From: Nitrososphaerota archaeon
GTDB taxonomy: Archaea > Thermoproteota > Nitrososphaeria > Nitrososphaerales > Nitrosopumilaceae
Direction of reading: 5' to 3'
Length of the DNA stretch: 64,000 nucleotides
NCBI GenBank assembly: GCA_028866895.1
Contig: JAGWHF010000003.1
Span: 141,989-205,988, forward strand
Shown: one piece after another, positions 25,388 through 32,444 of the stretch
How positions within the stretch are numbered: position 1 is the stretch's first letter
Layout of the letters: each line of letters starts with the position of its first letter
Position numbers and translations under genes: made by a program
The notes under the pieces: model-generated
The model's input: the letters and a program-made list of their open reading frames with translations, nothing else
The model's database searches: none
Told to the model about the DNA's origin: nothing

Positions 25388-25702
25388 CTACAAATGATCC
25401 AGATCTCTTTCACATCCTAGCTTTCGCACTGCTTCCCTGATGATAGCTACAAAGGCCTTCTCTTCTGCTATCCTGCCCTCAAGAACCGCCCTTACAAGTA
25501 CGGTATCAGGATAGATAGACATCCTTACAGCGTCGTATCCCACAGCTTCGATTGTTCCTTCCTTTGGGTCCTCCCATCGTGTCATCTTTCTGGTCCCGTA
25601 TACTGATGGGAATAATACCTGCATGTGTGCAGATACACATTTCACAAATCCCGTTACCGCATCTATTGCTATGATGTCATCATTGTTCTTGTATTCCATC
25701 AT
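25388..25702 (-). CDS. Actin-like ATPase (ParM/StbA type), N-terminal part before a frameshift
   Basis: 104 residues containing the phosphate-1 motif (IIAIDAVTGFVKCVS; compare D-x-G-x-G-x-x-K), then QVLFPSVYG, an EAVGYDAVR segment and the helix AIIREAVRKLG. It stops at 25388, while the -1 frame continues the fold. The two frames share only the window 25388-25409, so a single-base change or a -1 ribosomal shift there (around GAAAGA) would restore the full protein. It follows the 316-residue AbrB-like gene by 30 bases in the same direction. Confidence 0.7.
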   Translation of the reverse strand: MMEYKNNDDIIAIDAVTGFVKCVSAHMQVLFPSVYGTRKMTRWEDPKEGTIEAVGYDAVRMSIYPDTVLVRAVLEGRIAEEKAFVAIIREAVRKLGCERDLDHL

Positions 25703-25732
25703 ACCCCCAACGGTACAAAGTTTAAAAGGGCA

Positions 25733-26683
25733 TTAGAAATCCATTTCAGATTCGTCTTCATGATACGAGTCTTTGCTCTCAAATCTCTCTTCTCCATATA
25801 GCTCTGGATCGTCGCCTTTTGCCTCAATGTACGAGTCTGGATCATCAAGCATGTTCTCGCGGCGTGCATCATAATCGTAACCATACCTTTCAGACCTGAC
25901 GAAATCCTTCCTGTAGCGCCATGTTGTCCTGACACCAAATCTTTTCTGCAGAAATTGTTTCCTCTTTTGCTTCTTCTCCCTTTCCATTGCTACACGAAGT
26001 CTTACAAAATCGGTATACGATATTGAGACAAGGTTCATTGATTCAAGCTTGTTCCAGACCAGCCTGTGTATGTTCTTTCTCTCATAGATTATTCTCTTCA
26101 TGGCAATATCGTAATTGAGCGGACTGTTTCTTGTAGTCCAGTATGCATCGCTTTCCTCTTTTGCAAGATCCTCCTTTCTTCTTGCAAGCTTTGTCCTGTA
26201 GAGGCTTTTCATGTCACGGTATCTCTGAAATTTTACGATGCAGACATGCACTTCCTGTCCCGGTGTATCACCTTTTAGAAAGCAATTGCCATTCTTGTAT
26301 ATTGCACTATATACATACTCGTCTATCTGGGTATCAAACCCTATCACAAGCTCGGTTCCCGCACCCCATCCAAACTTGTTGCATACCTTCTTTGGTATGA
26401 TGATATATATGCTTGATTTACCGCTTCGCTGTATAGTTGTGGTGGATGTCTTGTCATGGATACCATTTGGAGGAAGCTCATTGTCCCAGACGCTGAGCAG
26501 AAAGCATCTTGGGTTTTCCACATCTTCGTAGAAGTAGCGAAATCGTGAAAAGTTTTCAAGCCTCCTCGATATGTTGGCATCATATGATGCTATCTTTTTC
26601 TCAAGCTTCCTTGGAAAAGATACGATAAAGGAGCTTTTGCTTGCACTCTTTTTGGTCTTTGTAATCTTTCGGATATAGTACAT
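25733..26683 (-). CDS. Large protein with two AbrB-like hairpins and a charged tail, candidate partition adaptor
   Basis: 316 residues. Two segments resemble SpoVT/AbrB half-sites: KSSFIVSFPRKLEKKIASYD near residues 17-36, and KSSIYIIIPKKVCNKFGWGAGTELVIGFD near 89-117. The middle is helical and basic (RTKLARRKEDLAKEESDAYW; KKQKRKQFLQKRFG). The tail is acidic and tyrosine-rich (YGEERFESKDSYHEDESEMDF). It is the first gene of a unit with the actin-like ATPase. I propose it binds DNA and links it to the actin filament; this role is an inference from gene order. Confidence 0.55.
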   Translation of the reverse strand: MYYIRKITKTKKSASKSSFIVSFPRKLEKKIASYDANISRRLENFSRFRYFYEDVENPRCFLLSVWDNELPPNGIHDKTSTTTIQRSGKSSIYIIIPKKVCNKFGWGAGTELVIGFDTQIDEYVYSAIYKNGNCFLKGDTPGQEVHVCIVKFQRYRDMKSLYRTKLARRKEDLAKEESDAYWTTRNSPLNYDIAMKRIIYERKNIHRLVWNKLESMNLVSISYTDFVRLRVAMEREKKQKRKQFLQKRFGVRTTWRYRKDFVRSERYGYDYDARRENMLDDPDSYIEAKGDDPELYGEERFESKDSYHEDESEMDF

Positions 26684-26848
26684 TGTATCCAGGATACAAA
26701 TCTGCCAGAAGTTAAAAAGGGAAAAAAGTGTTATCTGTGACTATTTCCTGTACTTGAGAGATTCTTCGTCTCATGATTTCCATTTCTTCTCTGTCTTCAT
26801 GAGATCATGGTCTAGTAGTTAGCGAGATATTTTTCGAGTTCGACAGGC

Positions 26849-27115
26849 TTAGAGATAAACTATTCTGACAACATGTATCTGTCTTTTGTGAGTAATGGTG
26901 GTGCATTCAAGATACGCGTTTAATTCGTGCAATGGATATTTGAAATTAAGATGGCATGGCAACACGCCTGTTTCTGTAAGAAAGCTGGCAAGCTTCCAAA
27001 GATTATCAAATGCCCGTATGATTTCTTCTGTTGCTTTAGGATTTGTCTGAAAGATTGGCCTGCATTGGCTGATCAAACTGATTGGGCATATGATGAGCCA
27101 TTCTGACTGTGACAT
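26849..27115 (-). CDS. Hypothetical small protein (88 aa)
   Basis: The sequence has a plausible amphipathic helix (KATEEIIRAFDNLWKLASFLTE) and a hydrophobic N-terminal strand. I recognise no domain. It lies between the partition-like module and the Topo VI-A-like gene, in the same orientation as its neighbours. Low confidence that it is expressed. Confidence 0.35.
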   Translation of the reverse strand: MSQSEWLIICPISLISQCRPIFQTNPKATEEIIRAFDNLWKLASFLTETGVLPCHLNFKYPLHELNAYLECTTITHKRQIHVVRIVYL

Positions 27116-27213
27116 GAAAATACAAAGTATTCAGTATATTTAACAGTAGTTTTGAATTGCCAAATTATCTTTTCCAGAAATTATTCAGGTGAAAAGATCT
27201 CTTGACTAACTTT

Positions 27214-27357
27214 CTATTTGGTTTTGACCAGATCTTTGAGATTTCTGGCAACAACAGTTTGTATCTCGCCTTTTTCGAGTTTTTTTAGATACTCCTCTAC
27301 ACTGTGGTCATTTTCAGCATTCCATTTTAGCTGTTCTGGAGTTACCATGTTATGCAT
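27214..27357 (-). CDS. Hypothetical small protein (47 aa)
   Basis: From ATG 27357: MHNMVTPEQLKWNAENDHS, then VEEYLKKLEKGEIQTVVARNLKDLVKTK. It is strongly charged with two helices, like many small plasmid-borne regulators. An upstream in-frame start (27408) would add 17 residues of poorer character. No family recognised. Confidence 0.4.
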   Translation of the reverse strand: MHNMVTPEQLKWNAENDHSVEEYLKKLEKGEIQTVVARNLKDLVKTK

Positions 27358-27457
27358 AACAACTCTAGAATATATTAATATATTGAGTTGCATTTTGCTG
27401 CATTCCAATAGAACGCATCACGATGAGATACGCAAGATCGTGTTATGCAGCTCAATC

Positions 27458-27709
27458 TCAATTCATCGCGGTTTTATGGTGTTTCAGGTAGTACTGATGA
27501 GCTTTCTTGTTTTCAGATCTCTCCTTCTTTGAAAGCTTTCTTGAATCATATTTCAAAAAAGCTTCTGCAGATTTTCCCTTTAATCGTAGCACCTCTTCTG
27601 ACATCGAAGCGCCTCTATGTGAAGATGGTTCTAGTCCCTTAAATTTTGTCATGTTTTTCTGCCCTTTGAAAGAAAATGGTGCCGTATGGAGTGTCTGCAC
27701 GAGAGACAT
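27458..27709 (-). CDS. Hypothetical basic small protein
   Basis: 83 residues from 27709, or 64 from an internal ATG at 27652 (MTKFKGLEPSSHRG). The C-terminus is very basic (DSRKLSKKERSENKKAHQYYLKHH). It follows the Topo VI-A-like gene by 22 bases on the same strand, so it may be co-transcribed with it and could act on nucleic acid. No domain recognised. Confidence 0.4.
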   Translation of the reverse strand: MSLVQTLHTAPFSFKGQKNMTKFKGLEPSSHRGASMSEEVLRLKGKSAEAFLKYDSRKLSKKERSENKKAHQYYLKHHKTAMN

Positions 27710-27731
27710 CTTTACACAAGATCACGTCTGC

Positions 27732-28646
27732 TCATCTTTTCTTGTTTCCCTTGGAGCCGTCAGCAAGCAACAAACCAAGCTTGTTTATCAGGGACGCAAC
27801 TTCCCTGCTCTTGAATTTTTTTTGCAGCGAGAGTTTCTCTTTTTCAATCTCCTTGAAGGTCTTGTTCCACCTTGATGCATCAATGTGTCCTTTTATTGCA
27901 TCCCTGATGATATTTTGTAATTCATTTGGAGGCAGTGCGTCAAGCTCCCAGCACTGATTCCCGTACTGTGAAGAATATTCCTTCCACCTGCTGTCACTTA
28001 TCTTGGTCGGCATTGGTTCAAGCCCAAACTGTCTCACCTGTGTGTATGTTAACGCTATGCGCTTTACCTTGGCATGTGAGCCATAGCGGTATAGTCTTGA
28101 CTGAATATCCTCTGTCATGTTCAGTCCGCTAGGATCGTGGTCTGCAAAGTGAAGTATCGTGATCGGTCTGTCCCCATACATGGAGAACCTCTTGTTGATT
28201 GCCTCGTATACCTTGGTAAAAGAAGAGTAGCCCCTGCTTGGATATGTCACCACCCTGTATCCGTCAGCAATGGTAGAAAACAGGGTGGCAAGAGCGTCCT
28301 TTTCTACCCACACCTCCACGTACTGCGGCTGGTTGTCCCATATCCTTCTTGTATATTGTTCTGTATCTTCAAGTTCTGATATTTTGGTCCTGACAAAATC
28401 CTGTACTGATGCATAACCGTAATCGCCGCCTATCACCTGCCTTGCGCGATCCACTATGCTTCTTGCATCGATATCACCCTTCTCCCTGCCCCGAGTTATC
28501 ATCCTGTCAAAGAGCTTGTAGCTGTTTATGGTATTCTGGATGAATCCACTTGATACGAGTCGGTAAAAGATCTGTCTTACGGTAAGAAGCATATTGTACT
28601 GTGACATGATATCGTTTGTAGCTCTAACATATTCTTGGTAACGCAA
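27732..28646 (-). CDS. Stand-alone Topo VI-A/Spo11-like protein with Toprim domain (Mini-A type)
   Basis: 304 residues. The N-terminal winged-helix (CAP-like) part has TVRQIFYRLVSSGFI, whose Tyr28 sits where Topo VI-A/Spo11 carries the DNA-cleaving tyrosine. The Toprim domain follows with Glu115 (EVWVEKDAL) and Asp169/Asp171 (HFADHDPSG), the metal-binding set. The length is shorter than Topo VI-A (about 360-390) and no Topo VI-B gene is nearby. This fits the compact A-subunit-only (Mini-A) proteins reported from mobile elements. It probably makes or relaxes DNA breaks during element replication or resolution. Confidence 0.75.
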   Translation of the reverse strand: MRYQEYVRATNDIMSQYNMLLTVRQIFYRLVSSGFIQNTINSYKLFDRMITRGREKGDIDARSIVDRARQVIGGDYGYASVQDFVRTKISELEDTEQYTRRIWDNQPQYVEVWVEKDALATLFSTIADGYRVVTYPSRGYSSFTKVYEAINKRFSMYGDRPITILHFADHDPSGLNMTEDIQSRLYRYGSHAKVKRIALTYTQVRQFGLEPMPTKISDSRWKEYSSQYGNQCWELDALPPNELQNIIRDAIKGHIDASRWNKTFKEIEKEKLSLQKKFKSREVASLINKLGLLLADGSKGNKKR

Positions 28647-28818
28647 GAGATATCATGGTTGACTAGTCACACAAATCTTCCTGTTTAATGCAAGCTTCTC
28701 GGTACGTAGTACAGCTTGAAACAAGACTTTATACACACATTTTCTGGGTTTATACGCTTTCATGATTTGAATATATCACAGTAAAAACTGCCTTTTAAAG
28801 AAGGCAGGATTATTTGGC

Positions 28819-28947
28819 ATGATTGTATCAGAGACAGAAAAAGATGATGATATATTTGTCGAGGTAAGAAAAGATGACCTTCAAAAGATTCTTGAACTTG
28901 TCAAGATACTTCAGACTCGCCTAGAACCCGCTCAACGATCCCCCTGA
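28819..28947 (+). CDS. Putative small acidic protein (42 aa)
   Basis: ATG 28819 opens MIVSETEKDDDIFVEVRKDD, then LQKILELVKILQTRLEPAQRSP: an acidic start and a clear leucine-rich helix with heptad-like spacing. Its 3' end overlaps the recombinase gene by 47 bases on the other strand. Small size makes this tentative. Confidence 0.35.
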   Translation: MIVSETEKDDDIFVEVRKDDLQKILELVKILQTRLEPAQRSP

Positions 28948-30079
28948 GTCTTTTGAGCTCCTCCCTTACCGTCTGGTCTTCAATTGACATCCTGCTCTGC
29001 TCCTTTGGGTCAAGAGGGCTTGCACACCTTGGGCAGTAAAGCATACCTGGAGATGCCCTCTCCGAGCATCTGGGGCATATCGCAGGTGCAAACTCTGGCT
29101 TTGGCGGCTCGACCGGTCTGCCAGAGTATAATGCAGATAGCTTGCCATCAAGATCCTTTCCGGAGAGATGAACGTATACAGCTGGCATCTTGGATCCCAT
29201 AGTCCACCCGTACATTATCTTGAGCTCAGAATCTGTCAAAAACTGGGCGTTCCTTGTTGCAGAGCCGTGCCTTAGCATATGGTTGAAGACCCGTTTCGAT
29301 ATTCCTGCCCGTCTTGCAAGAGATTTGAGCCTCCTGTTCCACATTGTCCAGCTCACCCGATAGTTTCTGTAGTTTGTGCTCTGGGTTAGCCAGAGCGGCG
29401 AGATTGGATCAGCTGGCAGAGGATGGGTCTGCATATACTGCGATAGTAAAGTTACTGAAGCTATAAGACGGACGATTCTCTCGCCCGTCTTGCCCTGTAC
29501 TCTTATCCTTGCACCCCTGTCATCAAATGTTACATCGCCTATATCCAGCAGTAAAAGCTCGGTTGCTCTAAGCCCTGCCTCAAAGCCGACTGCGAGCATG
29601 GCCTTGTCTCGTAATGTACAAGCTGTCTTTATCATCATCTCTACCTCGCTGCTTGTAAAAAACTCTGGCTGCCTTTTCTCGTTTGGCTTGATTGCCTTGT
29701 GCATCCATCTTACCTCGTCTGGCCACGGAGTCTCCTTGTCGACATTGCCATACCTTACAAACTTGTAGAACCTCTTTACAGCCAGGATATAGTCTGATGC
29801 AGTATGCGGTGCATAACCTGAGCTGTTCAACCAAGATACAAAGCGTTCTATATCTGCACGCCTTGCATCCTCAATCGGGACACCAAGATGCTCTGCAAAG
29901 TTCTTTAAATGAAACAAGTACTTGGCAAGCCTTCCCTTGCTTACGCCCATGCTGGAGAGATGATAGATGAACTTTCTGATGATATCTCTATCATGTTGTG
30001 ATATCTTGGATTCGTCAAGACGCTTGTAGGCATTTTGCATGGCATACTCGTAATTGTATATCTCGTCTACGACCTTCAT
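28901..30079 (-). CDS. Tyrosine recombinase (integrase) with C-terminal zinc ribbon
   Basis: About 392 residues from ATG 30079; a TTTTTAAGG (minus strand CCTTAAAAA) centred near 30103 is a fitting TATA box. An upstream ATG at 30136 would add 19 residues. The SAM-like N-terminal domain (RKFIYHLSSMG...SGYAPHTASDYILAVKRFYKFV) precedes the catalytic domain. Catalytic residues are Arg in GLRATELLLLD, His-x-x-Arg in HMLRHGSAT, and probably the Tyr in PAVYVHLSG. The C-terminus has a four-cysteine zinc ribbon (CPRCSERASPGMLYCPRC). It lies beside tRNA-Leu and should have inserted the element there. Confidence 0.9.
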   Translation of the reverse strand: MKVVDEIYNYEYAMQNAYKRLDESKISQHDRDIIRKFIYHLSSMGVSKGRLAKYLFHLKNFAEHLGVPIEDARRADIERFVSWLNSSGYAPHTASDYILAVKRFYKFVRYGNVDKETPWPDEVRWMHKAIKPNEKRQPEFFTSSEVEMMIKTACTLRDKAMLAVGFEAGLRATELLLLDIGDVTFDDRGARIRVQGKTGERIVRLIASVTLLSQYMQTHPLPADPISPLWLTQSTNYRNYRVSWTMWNRRLKSLARRAGISKRVFNHMLRHGSATRNAQFLTDSELKIMYGWTMGSKMPAVYVHLSGKDLDGKLSALYSGRPVEPPKPEFAPAICPRCSERASPGMLYCPRCASPLDPKEQSRMSIEDQTVREELKRLRGIVERVLGESEVS

Positions 30080-30145
30080 ACTATATGGAGACTGTTTTCT
30101 TTTTAAGGCATAATCGAATCCGCGATTTGAATGCATAGATTAGTA

Positions 30146-30156
30146 TGCGGGAGAAG
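30146..30156 (+). repeat. Candidate right attachment site (attR) in tRNA-Leu 3' end
   Basis: TGCGGGAGAAG, identical to 14740-14750. It covers the discriminator and 3' acceptor strand of tRNA-Leu. Integration at this point leaves the tRNA intact, as is usual for tyrosine recombinases. Confidence 0.6.
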
Positions 30157-30230
30157 GGATTTGAACCCTCGAAATCCTAAGATACTAGCCCCTCAAGCTA
30201 GCGCCTTTGACCAGGCTGGGCGACTCCCGC
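30146..30230 (-). tRNA. tRNA-Leu (anticodon GAG)
   Basis: An 85-nt type II tRNA. The acceptor stem GCGGGAG/CTCCCGC pairs perfectly, with discriminator A. The anticodon arm is CTAGC-TTGAGGG-GCTAG, giving anticodon GAG. There is a long variable arm (around CTTAGGATT) and a T-arm GAGGGTTCAAATCCCTT. CCA is not encoded. Its 3' end is the integration site of the element. Confidence 0.95.
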
Positions 30231-30250
30231 ATTTGCATTACCCATGTATG

Positions 30251-30261
30251 GTTTTTATAAG
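30251..30261. promoter_or_regulatory. Shared TATA box between tRNA-Leu and rpoN
   Basis: GTTTTTATAAG (minus strand CTTATAAAAAC) lies centrally in the 51-base gap. Its centre is about 26 bases from the tRNA 5' end on the left and about 26 from GTG 30282 on the right, so one element could direct transcription both ways. Confidence 0.55.
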
Positions 30262-30281
30262 CCTTGATTACTTTTTGAAAC

Positions 30282-30518
30282 GTGTTAATCCCCGTAAGAT
30301 GTTTTACTTGCGGCAACCTGATTGCGGACAAGTTCAAAGATTATCAAAACAGACTTAAAAGTGGCGAGGATCCAGCCAAGATTCTTGACTCTTTCGGCCT
30401 GAAGCGGTATTGCTGCAGGGCCATGATGCTCACGTCCGTGGAGACAATCCATCAGGTCATTCCATTTTACGAAGCTATAAGGAGAAGGGAGCAAGAAGTC
30501 CAATCCGAGCTAGAGTAA
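30282..30518 (+). CDS. rpoN: DNA-directed RNA polymerase subunit Rpo10 (RpoN)
   Basis: 78 residues from GTG 30282. It has the RPB10 zinc site: CFTCGN near residue 7 and RYCCRAMM near residue 43. The usual length is 60-70; the extra residues are an acidic C-terminal tail. The start lies about 26 bases from a TATA box, so the mRNA is probably leaderless. It is the first gene of the rpoN-eno-rps2 cluster that is conserved in archaea. Confidence 0.95.
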   Translation: MLIPVRCFTCGNLIADKFKDYQNRLKSGEDPAKILDSFGLKRYCCRAMMLTSVETIHQVIPFYEAIRRREQEVQSELE

Positions 30519-30521
30519 GGA

Positions 30522-31760
30522 ATGGCACGGATTACCTCAGTGAAGGGCAGGCTCCTCTACAACAGCAGGGGCAGCAAAACTATAGAGGTGGACGTGGTTG
30601 CTGACAACGAATACCTTGGAAGAGTCTGCGCCCCGTCCGGTGCAAGCGTGGGAAAGTACGAGGCGGTCAGCTTTCCAGACAACAAGCCCGAGAAAAGCCT
30701 CGAGATTCTAAAATCAAATGAAAAAAAGTTCCTAGGCCTCGATCCTTCCAACCTAGGATCTGTACATGAGACGTTAAGGTCTCTTGATTCGACACCCAAT
30801 TATTCCAAGGTCGGCGGCTCACTCGCCTTCGCCCTAACGATTGCTGCGGTTGACTGTGCAGCAAGGTGTGAAAGAGTGCCCATGTTCAAGGTCCTTACAA
30901 GCGATTCCGACCTGCGGTTTCCCGTCCCACTAGGCAACATACTTGGCGGAGGCGCACATGCAGGGCCAGGCACGCCCGATATCCAGGAGATCCTTGTCTG
31001 TGCAACAGGTGCCAAAACAATACGGGAGGCAATAGAGACCAACCTTGCAGTTCACAAGGAACTCGGCAAGATGTTAGCAGAGAAGGATCCCGGATTTACA
31101 AACGGCAGGGGCGACGAGGGCGGTTGGGCGCCCAAGCTGGACAACGAGGAGGCGTTGGAGGCTTCAGCGCAGGCGTGCGAGAAGCTTGGTTTTACGCTGG
31201 GAAAGGAAGTCTCGCTGGGTGTCGACTTTGCGTCCACCACCCAGTGGAACGAAAAGAAAAAGAAGTATGTCTACGAGAGGGCGGGTTTTGAGAACAGTTC
31301 CGAAAATCAGATCGAGTTTGCCTCAGAAATAATAAAGAAATTCAAGCTTGTCTATGCCGAGGATGCTGTCCACGAGGAAGCATTCGAGGATATGGCAGAG
31401 CTCACGAATAGGTTCCCCGACGTCCTCATTACTGGCGACGATCTGCTTGTTACCAATACCGAGATCCTAAAGGGGGCTGCAAGGAAGAAGGCATGCAATG
31501 CCGCCATTTTGAAGGTGAATCAGGCCGGAAGCCTGTTTGACGCGCTCCGGTTTGCCGAGGAGGCATCGAAAAACAACATAAGATTGATCACGTCCCACAG
31601 GTCAGGCGAATCCTCCGACTCCCAGATATCCCATATCGGCATCGCCACCAAGTCAAAGATGCTCAAGGTAGGCGTGGTTGGTGGTGAAAGAGTGGCAAAA
31701 CTGAACGAGCTGATAAGGATCTCAGAGTATGATTTAATACGTGGAATGGCAGAATTTTAG
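30522..31760 (+). CDS. eno: Enolase
   Basis: 412 residues: SVKGRLLYNSRGSKTIEVDV at the start, PSGASVGKYEA (mobile loop), GDEGGWAP, VYAEDAVHEEA (metal Glu region), LITGDDLLVTN, AILKVNQAGSLFDAL (catalytic Lys) and ITSHRSGES. It converts 2-phosphoglycerate to phosphoenolpyruvate, in gluconeogenesis here. It begins three bases after rpoN and is followed by uS2. Confidence 0.97.
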   Translation: MARITSVKGRLLYNSRGSKTIEVDVVADNEYLGRVCAPSGASVGKYEAVSFPDNKPEKSLEILKSNEKKFLGLDPSNLGSVHETLRSLDSTPNYSKVGGSLAFALTIAAVDCAARCERVPMFKVLTSDSDLRFPVPLGNILGGGAHAGPGTPDIQEILVCATGAKTIREAIETNLAVHKELGKMLAEKDPGFTNGRGDEGGWAPKLDNEEALEASAQACEKLGFTLGKEVSLGVDFASTTQWNEKKKKYVYERAGFENSSENQIEFASEIIKKFKLVYAEDAVHEEAFEDMAELTNRFPDVLITGDDLLVTNTEILKGAARKKACNAAILKVNQAGSLFDALRFAEEASKNNIRLITSHRSGESSDSQISHIGIATKSKMLKVGVVGGERVAKLNELIRISEYDLIRGMAEF

Positions 31761-31768
31761 GAAAACAC

Positions 31769-32440
31769 ATGGCAAAACAGGAAGAGGTCGATCATATGGA
31801 AAAGTACGTCCTATCCACGGGAATCAGGGTAGGGACCCAGGTAAAAACCAAGTTCATGATACCATTCATTACAAAGGCCACAAACGAGGGCCTGTACATC
31901 ATAGACAGCAAGAAGACGCTTTCGCGAATTCAGACTGCGGCCAAATTCATAAACAGGGCCACCATCTCCAAGGTTTTCATCTGCTCCGGGAGGGAATATG
32001 CCAGTACCCCCATAGAGAAGTTCTGCGAGCTTACCGGGGCCACGCCAATGCTCGGAAGGTTCATGCCCGGCACGCTAACGAATCCTCTCCTCCCATACTA
32101 CATAGAGCCTGAGCTTGTAGTAGTATCAGACCCGCAGGTGGACGAGCAGGCGGTCCTAGAGGCTACAAATGCTGGAATACCAGTCATTGCAATTGCAAAT
32201 ACCGATAACGTTACCTCAAGGGTCGACCTTGTGATCCCTGCAAACAACAGGGGCAGAAAGTCGCTTGCCGCGATCTACTGGCTGCTCGCCAGAGAAATTT
32301 TGCTCCAGAAAGGCACCCTCAAGGCGGAGGACTCCATGAAGTACGAGATAGACGACTTTGAGACAAAGATAACCGAGGAAGAGATGGAGGAAGAAAGCGA
32401 GAGAGCCCCTCCTCTCAAGATGAGAAGTCAGAGGCAATAA
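31769..32440 (+). CDS. rps2: Small ribosomal subunit protein uS2
   Basis: 223 residues with archaeal uS2 features: YVLSTGIRVGTQVKTKFM, the GRFMPGTLTNPLLPYYIEPELVVVSDP block, IPVIAIANTDN and a C-terminal acidic tail. It starts eight bases after enolase. The order rpoN-eno-rps2-MEMO-mvk is a recurrent archaeal gene string. Confidence 0.96.
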   Translation: MAKQEEVDHMEKYVLSTGIRVGTQVKTKFMIPFITKATNEGLYIIDSKKTLSRIQTAAKFINRATISKVFICSGREYASTPIEKFCELTGATPMLGRFMPGTLTNPLLPYYIEPELVVVSDPQVDEQAVLEATNAGIPVIAIANTDNVTSRVDLVIPANNRGRKSLAAIYWLLAREILLQKGTLKAEDSMKYEIDDFETKITEEEMEEESERAPPLKMRSQRQ

Positions 32441-32444
32441 TACG

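Larger units (their letters stand above)
14740..30156. mobile_element. Integrated element in the tRNA-Leu(GAG) gene (about 15.4 kb)
   Basis: The right end is the 3' end of tRNA-Leu(GAG), with a tyrosine recombinase gene right beside it. The left end has an exact 11-base copy (TGCGGGAGAAG) of the tRNA 3' end in the same orientation. Between these the character changes: higher A+T by eye, mostly genes of unknown function, small ribbon-helix-helix and AbrB-fold proteins, a transposase, an actin-like ATPase and a Toprim protein. Outside, core genes resume (nnrE on the left, rpoN on the right). I see no replication initiator, helicase or conjugation ATPase, so it may be a plasmid-derived element that depends on its host for replication. 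The 11-base repeat is short, so the left boundary is an inference. Confidence 0.65.
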
